Part shown: in pieces, positions 54,612 to 62,651 of the stretch
How positions within the stretch are numbered: the stretch's first letter is position 1
Layout: every line of letters begins with the position of its first letter
Assembly (NCBI GenBank): GCA_035315885.1
Contig: DATFXM010000142.1
Span: 1 to 63,179, forward strand
Direction: 5' to 3'
From: DATFXM01 sp035315885
GTDB lineage: Bacteria; Acidobacteriota; Blastocatellia; UBA7656
DNA: 63,179 bases
Notes under the pieces: generated by a model
Databases searched by the model: none
Seen by the model: the letters and a program-made list of their open reading frames with translations, nothing else
Told to the model about the DNA's origin: nothing
Made by a program: the position numbers and the translations under genes

Positions 54612-54945
54612 CGGTGAAGAGATGAGGAGATGAAGGGATAAGGAGAAAGGCGAAGGGGCGACAAGGGAAATGCAAGGTTGCCTCTTCTTTCGGCCCCCGC
54701 GTCTCTCCACTCCGCGTCACTCCTCTCCGCGTTGCCCTTCGCCTCATCCCCTCATCCCCCATCTCCGCGGCCCAAAACCCAAAAAATATTAGTGTTGAAG
54801 CACCCAACCACTTGTGCTCTAATTCACTTTAAACAAGGACGCCCACTGCCCCTACCCCGAAAACGCGACCTTGGTCTGTTTTGCGCGACCTGATCCAACG
54901 CTTCGTCTCTGCTTCCCTAAGAGCCCGTGCTATTCAGGAGGCGGT
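54612..54945. other. 334-bp gap: inverted minisatellite plus promoter
   Basis: 54615-54665 is a GAAGAGATGAGGAGATGAAG-type purine track and 54681-54768 the complementary CTCTCCACTCCGCGTCACTC-type arm. A promoter (54795-54823) follows, and CAGGAGGCGGT precedes the ATG at 54946. Confidence 0.8.
54795..54823 (+). promoter_or_regulatory. Sigma-70-type promoter of the TPR-TonB gene
   Basis: TTGAAG (54795-54800) and TCTAAT (54818-54823) are 17 bp apart in an A/T-rich stretch, the only good pair in this gap. Transcription would start near 54830, about 115 nt before ATG 54946. Confidence 0.55.
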
Positions 54946-56994
54946 ATGCCACTCAATAAAGCCGAGGCCCTGCGCCAGGCGGAGTTGTTCCTGGCTCGAG
55001 GTAAGCTTGCTTCGGCCATTGCGGTTTACCAGAAGCTTGTAGAAGAAGATCCGCTCGACCTCACATCGGTCTGCGCGCTGGGCGACATCTACGTCAAGGC
55101 TGATCGGTCACAGGACGCGATCAAAGACTTCTCTCGTATCGCCGACAAGTACCGCGATCTCGGTCTCTATATCAAGGCTGCCTACCTGCTAAGAAAAATT
55201 CACGAACTCGACCAGTCCGACCCAAGCGTTAGCATGCGATTGGCCGACGTTTACTCGCGCGAAGGTCTCCACGACAAGGCTCACGACGCCTTTGTCGAAG
55301 CAGGCGCAATCTTTGCTCAACAAGGCCGAATGATGGAGGCTCTCGAAGCCAACGACCGAGCGCTCGCGATAGATCCCGATAGCCGGCAGGCGAAGACTGC
55401 AATAGCAGTTCTCAGCGGCGAGTTGGGCGCCGCCAAACATTCCCAGCCTCCCGCACCCGTACAGAACTCCGGCGCACAAAACATTCCAACCCAGGCAGCC
55501 GCTCCAAACGGAAATCCCGATCCAGTTGAAAAACGATCGAAACGTGTAGATGACGGACTGATAATCAAGCAGATCTCGAAAGCGGAATTGGCTGCCGGCT
55601 ACGGCGACGTGGATCAAGCCGTTGCGATTCTCCGAGACCTTCTCGCCAGGCAGCCCGACAGTGTCGAGGTCCACACCAAACTCAAGGACATCTATCTCCG
55701 TTACGAGATGGTTGACCAGGCAAGCCAGGAGTGCCTTGAAATCGCACGAATCTATGCGGCCAGCGGCGACGCCGATCGCGCAAAGGACTTCATCGTCAGA
55801 GCGCAGAGGTTGAATCGCTCGCAGAAGCCTTCGATCGACATCTCGCTTACAAGCGCGCCGCCGCTTTCAACTGTCCCGCCGCTTTCGGGCCCGCAAGCGC
55901 CGCGCGACTCACAGCCGATGCCCGAAGTCGCAGTAAGCGCCAGTGGTGATTTGAAACTTGGAACCGTCGTATCGCAGCCCAAGGTTGATACCGGTGGCCG
56001 GCTCAAGCCTCCGGTTGCTCCAGAACCCCTTCCCCAGGTAGTTCCGCCCTTCGAGGAACAGGTTACGCCGCCTTCGCCGCCGCCTTTTGAACGGCCGGCT
56101 GATTTGGACCTCGCGTCACCTCCGGTCAACGACACAACCAGGCTCGTCTTCGAAGAATCCACGCTTGCGAGAGTCGAAGAACCTTCGCCGGCGCTTGCGC
56201 ACGCTGAAGCCTTCTACGAGGAATCACCAAAGAAATCGAAGAAGGCAGTCTACGCCGTTGCCGCGGGCCTATTGATTGCCGCGCTCGGAGTGGGTGCGGT
56301 CGTAGGGCCCAAAATGTACGAGAGGAAACTGGACAATGAGTATCGGGTGCTTGTCCAGGCTACTGAAGAATTGCCAACGATGGCTACGCCGGGCGTGGGC
56401 GACGAGTTGATGAGCGAACAGATGGATGTCCCGGCTGCGGATGCACCGGCAAAGGAGACCGAGACTACTAGTCAGCGTCCGGAGCCTGACAGACCGGACA
56501 AGAAGCAGCTTCAGAACGATCAACCTGTCAGAACAGTGGCCGCAACGCCGAATACGAATCAACAGACCCGAGCTCAAAAACCCTCGGCGCCTGCACCTCC
56601 AATGGTAGGCATGGTTAACAGTCCAACCGGTGGGGTTGATAACCCAGTACCGAAGGGTCTGCCCGGCAACGCCAACACCACCGGTCCCGAGGCGCCACCT
56701 CCGCCGGTGGCCGCGTCACGAAGAACCGGAATTGTAACCCGTGGCGAAGCGATCCGGCAGGTGCAGCCCGTCTACCCTGAGATGGCCCGCACCGCGGGAC
56801 AATCGGGATCGGTCACTGTAGAAATATCGGTGAACGAAAAGGGCGACGTGGTCTCGGCGCGTGCGATATCAGGACCACAGCTACTCAGGGATTCAGCAGT
56901 GACGGCGGCCAAGCGTTGGAAATTCAAACCGGCAATGCGCGATGGCGTGCCCATCACCTGCGTAGGCGTGATCAACTTCAACTTCAAGATGTAG
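54946..56994 (+). CDS. TPR domain-TonB C-terminal fusion protein
   Basis: The start is ATG 54946 after CAGGAGG. The 682-residue protein has N-terminal tetratricopeptide repeats (residues about 1-165 and 200-285; e.g. ASAIAVYQKLVEEDPLDLTSVCALGDIYVKADR and AVAILRDLLARQPDSVEVHTKLKDIYLRY), a Pro-rich linker, one membrane helix near 434-456 (YAVAAGLLIAALGVGAVVG), a second Pro/Thr-rich stretch and a TonB C-terminal domain (about 605-682, RQVQPVYPEMARTAGQSGSV...WKFKPAMRDG). TPRs would lie in the cytoplasm and the TonB domain in the periplasm. It may couple a cytoplasmic partner to outer-membrane receptors. Confidence 0.92.
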   Translation: MPLNKAEALRQAELFLARGKLASAIAVYQKLVEEDPLDLTSVCALGDIYVKADRSQDAIKDFSRIADKYRDLGLYIKAAYLLRKIHELDQSDPSVSMRLADVYSREGLHDKAHDAFVEAGAIFAQQGRMMEALEANDRALAIDPDSRQAKTAIAVLSGELGAAKHSQPPAPVQNSGAQNIPTQAAAPNGNPDPVEKRSKRVDDGLIIKQISKAELAAGYGDVDQAVAILRDLLARQPDSVEVHTKLKDIYLRYEMVDQASQECLEIARIYAASGDADRAKDFIVRAQRLNRSQKPSIDISLTSAPPLSTVPPLSGPQAPRDSQPMPEVAVSASGDLKLGTVVSQPKVDTGGRLKPPVAPEPLPQVVPPFEEQVTPPSPPPFERPADLDLASPPVNDTTRLVFEESTLARVEEPSPALAHAEAFYEESPKKSKKAVYAVAAGLLIAALGVGAVVGPKMYERKLDNEYRVLVQATEELPTMATPGVGDELMSEQMDVPAADAPAKETETTSQRPEPDRPDKKQLQNDQPVRTVAATPNTNQQTRAQKPSAPAPPMVGMVNSPTGGVDNPVPKGLPGNANTTGPEAPPPPVAASRRTGIVTRGEAIRQVQPVYPEMARTAGQSGSVTVEISVNEKGDVVSARAISGPQLLRDSAVTAAKRWKFKPAMRDGVPITCVGVINFNFKM

Positions 56995-57012
56995 GATCAG
57001 TGCCCCGGGTTG

Positions 57013-57089
57013 TGACTCAGCAGTCAGAACTCAGCACTCAGAACTCAAAATAAGCCCAGGGTTCCCGGACGGTAACCCTGGGCTTTCAT
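57013..57089. repeat. Heptamers and CCCAGGGTT palindrome between convergent genes
   Basis: 57018-57048 carries four ACTCAGA/C heptamers; 57053-57087 has AAGCCCAGGGTTCCCGGACG followed by its complementary arm GTAACCCTGGGCTT, a diverged copy of the palindrome at 107 and 183. The strong stem followed by TTTCATCTTCATT on the plus strand can act as a terminator for the TPR-TonB gene. Confidence 0.75.
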
Positions 57090-57109
57090 CTTCATTGCTT
57101 CCGACTTCA

Positions 57110-59491
57110 TCAATGCGCAGACACGTCGTCTACCCTGAAGCTTGTTGGCAGCGACACGTCTTCGGTCGCCCGGAACTGAATCCGAACAGTCTGTCCGGCA
57201 AAGCTGGAAAGACTGAACGGTCCTCGTTGCGTGTACACGCCCGCAGTTCCACGGTTGAGGTTGCTGAACGTAGCAAGCGTCGACAGTAGAGTCCCCGACG
57301 TGTTCCGTACCTCGACGAACAATCTGTCAAACTGGGTTGTCGTCGTGGTCTCGCTCGTTGTCACGTTCAACCAGAAGGTCAGGGCCGCGGCAGATCCCGC
57401 CGGCACGATTATCGTCTGGAAGGCGGTTCCAGTCGTGCTATTGGTGTTCGCTACGATTAGATAGCCTGTGCCCGAGTGCGGGAAACTGCCCGTTGAGCGA
57501 ATCGCGTTGCCTGTAAGCGTCCACGGAGTGCTGCTTCCTTCAAACCCTCCGTTTGTTATCAACTCGCTCGTAGGATTGCTGACCGTCAGCGTCACCGGAA
57601 CCGATACCGGTGAGTTTGTTGCACCCGTGGCGCTCACCGTTATAGTCGCGTTGTAGGTGCCCGCTGCAAGGCCGGCGGTGTTCACGGAGAGCGTGACTGT
57701 ACTTGGAGCTGTGCCGGACGTTGGAGCAATCGTCAACCAGGTTCCATCATCCGTCGCGCTCCACGTCAGAGTGCCCCCGCCATTGTTCGTGACGCTGAGA
57801 GATTGACTGGCCGGGTTAGCGCCTCCTGCAGTCGCGCTGAAGGTGAAGCTCGCCGGGGACACACCAATCGTCGGGCCAGCGGTTGTTTGCGTCGCGTTGT
57901 AGACGACAAGCGCAAAGTCCTGGTCCGTAGTGTCGGCATTCCCGGGCACTCCATCGCCCGCGATGTTCGTAGCCCTGACCGTTACGGTTATCGATCCGGT
58001 TGTCCCGGCGGGCAGAAACACCGACTCGAAGTTGTTGCGGGGATCCGCGGTTCCTCCGCTGACGGAGCTTCCGCCCGAAAAAACGTTCCCCTTAAACGTT
58101 GTGCCGCCGACCGTGACTTCGAGGTCGAGGTTGTTGACCGCCGCTGCCCCGGTGGTCGGGCCAGGCGCATCCGTCCAGACCAGCGTGACTCGAAGCGGCA
58201 GACTGGTATTTGCTACGGAACCCGCTACCTGGAAGGTCGCGCCAGTAGCGCCTAACACTTGAGTCTGGTCCACCAGGATCCGGGATGCGCCGTCAAAGGC
58301 GCGGCTCAGGTCCATCCGGCCCATACCCTCATTGTTTGAAGGGAGAGTGTCGTTTGCACCGGTGCCCGTCATGCGAGTTGCTGAGTTTAAGAGATAAGCC
58401 TTGACCATCGCGGGACTGGGCGCACTGAGACCCTTGTTCAGGAAGTCTTGATAAACAAGAGCTGCCCCGCCGGCTACTGCCGGGGTAGAGTGCGACGTAC
58501 CGCTCGACCAGCCGTAGAGTGTCTGACCTGCCGGGAAGAACTGGTTACAGACGCTGCTCCCGTTGTAATTCGACTGAGGGACTCCAGCTTCAATGTGGGT
58601 GCCGGGAGCCATGATCTCCGGCTTGATTCTACCGTCGCCACCTGCTGAATTGACTGGCCCACGGCTTGAGAACGAGATCACGTCATTTGCACTGTCGGCG
58701 CCGGTGTTGCCGATGCCGCAGCCGTCCGTGCCGGTCATTCTAACGTTCTCGCCCGCCCCGACAGTGAGTACGTTCTTTGCCGTTCCCGGGGTGCTGACTG
58801 TGTTGCCGCCCGAACCATCGTTGCCTGCCGCGAACACTACCGTGAGTTGCTGCAAGCCTGCGACGGTCTGAGCATCGCGCACGATGCTGTCATACATCTG
58901 CGCGTTTGTGTCGTAGCGCGGTATTGGGTTGCCTACATTGTCGGTAAAGCCCCACGAGTTGCTCGAGATTCGGGCTCCCTGTCCAAACGCAGTGTTCTCC
59001 CAGGTGGAGGCGGAAGCTGCGGTGGCTCCGAATATCGCGGTGGATCCCATTCTGGCGAAGGGCGCGATTCCCAGCCCGTAGTTGAAACCGTTGGCGTCTT
59101 CAACCGCCGAGCCGGTACCGTTGTTGAAGCCTCCGATGATGTTTGTGTTCAAGAAACCGTGGCCGCCCTGCGCTCCGGTCTGGTTTGTCGGGTTGTTTTG
59201 AAATGCTACGCGAGTCGTTGGAAGATCCGGGTGCCCGGTGATCGATGTGGCGTCGTCTACGACTTCGACGACGAAGGAACCGAACTGTGAGCTGGTGAAT
59301 CCCTTGTTTGAGAGAAAAGTCAGATATCCCGGGCCGGTCGGCACGTTGCCCGACAGATTACCTGCAAGGATCTGACCTTGAGCCTCGTCGAGCCTGCGCT
59401 TCAGACCGCGCTCCTCGATTGCGAACACGTTTTCAAGTTGCGCAATCTCGCCGAGCTTCGACGGCGAAACGGTGATGTCCACATTGTACAA
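57110..59491 (-). CDS. Subtilisin-like S8 peptidase with BACON and jelly-roll domains, 5' end possibly missing
   Basis: The 793-residue frame holds a subtilase domain with Asp79/80 (VVEVVDDATSITGHPDL), His111 (GGHGFLNTNIIGG) and catalytic Ser near 333 (GTSHSTPAVAGG). A P-domain-like part, a BACON-type Ig domain (SPASFTFSATAGGANPASQSLSVTNNGGG) and a C-terminal jelly roll (NGGFEGSSTPWTL) follow. It begins at TTG with residues like the end of a propeptide (VDITVSPSKLGEIAQLENVFAIEERGLK), and a stop codon lies nine codons upstream. No signal peptide exists, so a secreted protease has lost its leader or is out of frame upstream. Confidence 0.82.
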   Translation of the reverse strand: MYNVDITVSPSKLGEIAQLENVFAIEERGLKRRLDEAQGQILAGNLSGNVPTGPGYLTFLSNKGFTSSQFGSFVVEVVDDATSITGHPDLPTTRVAFQNNPTNQTGAQGGHGFLNTNIIGGFNNGTGSAVEDANGFNYGLGIAPFARMGSTAIFGATAASASTWENTAFGQGARISSNSWGFTDNVGNPIPRYDTNAQMYDSIVRDAQTVAGLQQLTVVFAAGNDGSGGNTVSTPGTAKNVLTVGAGENVRMTGTDGCGIGNTGADSANDVISFSSRGPVNSAGGDGRIKPEIMAPGTHIEAGVPQSNYNGSSVCNQFFPAGQTLYGWSSGTSHSTPAVAGGAALVYQDFLNKGLSAPSPAMVKAYLLNSATRMTGTGANDTLPSNNEGMGRMDLSRAFDGASRILVDQTQVLGATGATFQVAGSVANTSLPLRVTLVWTDAPGPTTGAAAVNNLDLEVTVGGTTFKGNVFSGGSSVSGGTADPRNNFESVFLPAGTTGSITVTVRATNIAGDGVPGNADTTDQDFALVVYNATQTTAGPTIGVSPASFTFSATAGGANPASQSLSVTNNGGGTLTWSATDDGTWLTIAPTSGTAPSTVTLSVNTAGLAAGTYNATITVSATGATNSPVSVPVTLTVSNPTSELITNGGFEGSSTPWTLTGNAIRSTGSFPHSGTGYLIVANTNSTTGTAFQTIIVPAGSAAALTFWLNVTTSETTTTTQFDRLFVEVRNTSGTLLSTLATFSNLNRGTAGVYTQRGPFSLSSFAGQTVRIQFRATEDVSLPTSFRVDDVSAH

Positions 59492-59800
59492 GGTTAATGA
59501 GTACTGTCTGCTGTTTTATGATTGGGACTTTATGACTGCAGCGAAACGATGGGAACCTCCGCCGCACTCACAGACTCAAACCTCAGAACTTCCATTTCGG
59601 AAGGATATCGAACCCGCTCCCGGTACCTCGGTTCGCTTCTGTTCTTTGAATTACACAAAGTAACCTGCAATTTTCCGGCGCAATCTATGACAAGTGCGCA
59701 TCGGTGTCAAGGTGAGTGATGTTAGGAGTTCTGAGTTCTTAGTCCTGAGTCGAGCGATCTACTGAGATGTAGGTTTGATCAACAAAAGTGAAGTCCCCAC
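59492..59800. other. 309-bp gap upstream of the S8 peptidase
   Basis: 59721-59747 carries AGTTCTGAGTTCTTAGTCCT-type heptamers and 59797-59815 the complementary ACTCAGAACTCAGAAC, inverted arms around a spacer of about 50 bp. GAACC (59610-59614) and GGTTC (59630-59634) form a small dyad. No complete signal peptide for the peptidase is found in any frame I could follow. Confidence 0.7.
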
Positions 59801-61612
59801 TCAGAACTCAGAACGTACTTCCAGGGGCTTCATCCACTGAAGCTGCACCAGGGCATTTTCAGGAACAAATCGTGGGTCACAAACGCCGCAGCGAATGCAC
59901 GGATCGATTGCCGGACAAGGACTGGTCGTGCGTTCGGACAGAGCGCGCTGATATTCCTTTTTCATGAACTCGGTGGTGAGCCCTATATCTACGACGTCCC
60001 ACGGCAGCGGCTCATCGAGCTCGCGGCGACGCTGCGAATAGCTCGTCCAGTTCCTCATCGTCTGTCGCCAGTTGCGCGCCCGATCGGCTTCTACCAGGAA
60101 ACTCGAGACCCGGCGGTCGCCCAGCGACAAAAGTGCCTGCAACTGTGCCACCCTCGATGACATGGCGCGCACGTCGACATTCGGAAGACGCTTCAGGCTC
60201 CGAGTAAGATACTTGATCTTTTGATCCAGCACTCGCTCGGGCTGAATCGGCTCCCATTGAAAAGGAGTTTGAGGCTTGGGCACGAACGCATTCAGCGAGA
60301 CGATGATCGAGCCGACCCGTCCGCGCGGCCGCGCTACTTCGATCATCCTCGACCGTATCCTTTCAGTCAGTGAAACTATCGCGTCCAGATCTTCATCCTC
60401 TTCCGTAGGCAGCCCGATCATCATGTAGAGTTTCAGATTGAAGATGCCACGCTCGAAGATCATGTTTGCGATTTCCACCACCTGATCGTTGGTGAGATCC
60501 TTGTTTATTACTCGACGTAATCGGTCCGACCCGGTTTCGGGCGCAATCGCAAGCTGCTGATCGTTCCGGCGCACCAGCGCGTCGAGCAGTTCGGGAGTTA
60601 TTTGATCGAGCCGAAGCGATGAGACCGATATCTGGTAGTCCAGCTTCTCGAGTCCGTCGAGCAGTCGGTGTATCTCAGGATGATCGCAAACCGCGGTAGC
60701 AACCAGCCCTATCTTGTCCGTGTGCTCGCGCATGCTTGCCGCCCTTTCGAGCAGTCTCTCGGCTGAAAAGACTCGCGGAGCCAAATAGGAATAACCCGCC
60801 CAACAAAATCTGCAGCCCATCGAACACCCACGCGAGATTTCGATCAGATAACGGCCGCTCATTTCAGTGTTGTCGGTGAGTATCTCGCTTGCAGGGATGA
60901 ATTCATCGTCGAAGACCCCGTGCCCATCCTGCTTGCGCATTGGGTTTCGCATCGTGAACACCCGTCGTGGAGCGCCGCTGCTGGGAGTGATCTGTCTCAC
61001 GACTCCGGTTTCATCGTACTGAACGTCATAGAAAGACGGGATGTAGAAGCCGGGTTGTTGTGCGAGTCTCATCAGAAGCTCGTCCCGGGAAGTCGTTTGT
61101 CCGATCTGCTCGAGGAGGGCTGGAACGAGCACTTCGCCTTCGCCGACGCAGACGACGTCTACGAAGTCGGCTACCGGCTCGGGGTTCAAGAAGGCGGCTG
61201 CCCCTCCCAGCACCACCAGCGGATGCCAGTCGGTTCGCTCGGCCGCGAACAAGGGGATACCCGAAAGTCTCAACAGCTTGGGAATATTTAGATAATCAGT
61301 TTCAAATGAGACCGATATCGCGAGAACGTCGAATTCGGATACGCGAGTTTCAGATTCCAACGTGACCAGGCCGGTGCGGGAGCGCTCGATTTCCGCGTCG
61401 AGCTCCGCATCGGGAATGAACACGCGCTCGCAGGTTACGTCGCCGTACGAATTGAAGAGTTGATAGACCGCCTGAAATCCAAGGTTCGACATTCCAAGAA
61501 AGTAGGTGTTCGGATAGGCGAGAGCGACATCCAGGCCGCGCCCTCTTGGGCGATGGTGGATGCTCCCGCGCTCTCCGTCTCGGAGCTTCTGATACTGCTG
61601 CCTCAGATTCAT
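59801..61612 (-). CDS. TIGR03960-type B12-binding radical SAM protein
   Basis: The 603-residue protein has an N-terminal cobalamin-binding-like domain (VALAYPNTYFLGMSNLGFQAVYQLFN, DVLAISVSFETDYLNIPKLL, LVVLGGAAAFLNPEPVADFVD) and a radical SAM core with RGCSMGCRFCWAGY, C-x3-C-x2-C near residues 261-270. The C-terminal end has CPAIDPCIRCGVC, an extra Cys cluster. This is the family often fused or adjacent to a DUF2344 protein; that partner is not seen here. Its stop TGA lies within a TTCTGAG heptamer. Confidence 0.92.
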   Translation of the reverse strand: MNLRQQYQKLRDGERGSIHHRPRGRGLDVALAYPNTYFLGMSNLGFQAVYQLFNSYGDVTCERVFIPDAELDAEIERSRTGLVTLESETRVSEFDVLAISVSFETDYLNIPKLLRLSGIPLFAAERTDWHPLVVLGGAAAFLNPEPVADFVDVVCVGEGEVLVPALLEQIGQTTSRDELLMRLAQQPGFYIPSFYDVQYDETGVVRQITPSSGAPRRVFTMRNPMRKQDGHGVFDDEFIPASEILTDNTEMSGRYLIEISRGCSMGCRFCWAGYSYLAPRVFSAERLLERAASMREHTDKIGLVATAVCDHPEIHRLLDGLEKLDYQISVSSLRLDQITPELLDALVRRNDQQLAIAPETGSDRLRRVINKDLTNDQVVEIANMIFERGIFNLKLYMMIGLPTEEDEDLDAIVSLTERIRSRMIEVARPRGRVGSIIVSLNAFVPKPQTPFQWEPIQPERVLDQKIKYLTRSLKRLPNVDVRAMSSRVAQLQALLSLGDRRVSSFLVEADRARNWRQTMRNWTSYSQRRRELDEPLPWDVVDIGLTTEFMKKEYQRALSERTTSPCPAIDPCIRCGVCDPRFVPENALVQLQWMKPLEVRSEF

Positions 61613-61744
61613 TGGTTGTAGATCAGAACGCTTTGCGATGTAGCTAAAAGATCGGGCGATCCGAACCGCGGATTATAGCATTGCTGCTTCTGCTTCGAAA
61701 CCGCGGAATGGGCTGTCCTCGAGATGCGCGATTAAGTAAGGCGG

Positions 61745-61850
61745 GTCTTACGCAAAGACTCGCAAAGACCGCAAAGGCCGCACAGGTTCTTGAGTGTTTG
61801 CGCTCTTTGCGTGAAACCCATCTGGGTTGGTGGTTAATAGCGGGGACCGT
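61745..61850. repeat. CGCAAAGACTCGCAAAGACCG and TTTGCGTGAAACCC dispersed repeat
   Basis: CGCAAAGACTCGCAAAGACC (61753 on) is an inverted counterpart of the TTTGCGCTCTTTGCG block at 61797-61811, which leads into GTGAAACCC and a GCGGGGACCGTAAGG tail. It shares order and sequence with the copies at 36745 and 42127. Confidence 0.7.
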
Positions 61851-62159
61851 AAGGTGGGAAGGTGCGAAGGGCGAGGGGGAAAGTGTCCAAGGGCGAAATC
61901 CAACTGAAATTAAATAAAGTTTCCACTCAGCGCCCAACTAGTGTGCAATATGGCTTTCGGGTTTGGCGTTGGGTAGAGAGCGGTCCAAGCGATGACTACA
62001 AAGTGCCCAGCCCGTTGAACAAATTGTAGCCAACTCAATGACGATGCAGGCGGTATCCAGGTTCCTGGGCCAGCGAATGGTGACTTGAGATCAATCTAAG
62101 TGCTGTGAACGGGAAGCTTGAGATGTGCGCTGATGAATTTCACGACGGAAGTTGAGTGA

Positions 62160-62176
62160 TTGGCACGTCGAGTGCA
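62160..62176 (+). promoter_or_regulatory. Sigma-54 promoter
   Basis: TTGGCACGTCGAGTGCA matches the -24 element TTGGCACG exactly and keeps GC (62174-62175) ten bases after GG (62162-62163); the -12 reads GTGC instead of TTGC. Expected transcription start is near 62187, far (465 bp) from the next gene start, so it may serve a small RNA or a long leader. Confidence 0.65.
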
Positions 62177-62186
62177 CAGAGCGGAC

Positions 62187-62294
62187 CGGTCGGTTGTGTG
62201 AACCGTAGTGGAATTGTGCTTAAAGTGTGAATGGATCTGTAATTAGATCTTTGACTAAACGGGCGAAAAATATGGGTGTTCGCCTATTTTATTC
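62187..62294 (+). ncRNA. Candidate sigma-54-driven small RNA
   Basis: The segment runs from the predicted start near 62187 to a terminator-like hairpin: GGCGAA (62262-62267) pairs with TTCGCC (62279-62284), followed by TATTTTATTC. Inside lies GATCT-gtaatt-AGATC (62234-62249). No reading frame of note is present. It is an inference from promoter plus terminator alone. Confidence 0.4.
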
Positions 62295-62449
62295 GTTGCA
62301 TTTCTTAAACTCGCGATTTATTATACGGCTTCTTTCTTCAAGCCTAACTCGAGTTTGTATTAGCAGCACTGCCCCAAAAAATTGTTGTAGTTGAAGTTTA
62401 CGTCAGAGAGACGAAGGCTTCTTTTGCGTTTCAAACGATCAGATTCAAA

Positions 62450-62563
62450 GCCGTCGGACAGACGGTTCGCAAAGGGAATGCGTGCGCGGCGCCGGAGGTT
62501 GGTCCGGCGTTGGGTGCGTTTATCCCGAGAATCCCCTTGAAGTCTGAGGGCGCACTTGTTTTT
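62450..62563 (+). promoter_or_regulatory. Structured leader with possible attenuator
   Basis: CCGTC-ggaca-GACGG (62451-62465) and CGCCGG-aggttggt-CCGGCG (62490-62509) are strong hairpins. CGCA (62468-62471) can pair with TGCG (62515-62518), while GTGCG (62514-62518) can instead pair with CGCAC (62551-62555) directly before TTGTTTTTTC. Mutually exclusive pairing before a U tract, 90 bp ahead of a start codon, is the plan of an attenuator or riboswitch. No known class is recognised. Confidence 0.4.
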
Positions 62564-62651
62564 TCAAATCACGAATCGTAGCCGGCGGAAATTTAAGTCA
62601 GGCATCACGTTTCGAGAAAGAGTTCCAGTACATCTTTTGGAGAGGGATACG

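Larger units (their letters stand above)
61613..62651. other. 1.04-kb non-coding region with sigma-54 promoter, hairpins and repeats
   Basis: No coding frame is supported. From left to right it holds a TTTGCG-type dispersed repeat (61745-61830), a short palindrome CCAGG-TT-CCTGG (62057-62068), a sigma-54 promoter (62160-62176), an intrinsic-terminator-like hairpin (62261-62294), an A/T-rich stretch, and two hairpins with a possible terminator (62451-62563). The start of the last gene follows at 62652 after GGAGAGGG. Confidence 0.75.

Noticed and set aside
62261..62300. Resemblance to the fluoride riboswitch start (GGCGA...GTGTTCGCC)
   Set aside because: Only the first hairpin is similar; the pseudoknot and downstream consensus are absent. 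A plain terminator-like hairpin explains it.
62440..62520. Cobalamin or cyclic di-GMP (GEMM) riboswitch
   Set aside because: AAAGGGAATGCG and CAAAGCC fragments recall these classes, but the required core elements and their order are missing.
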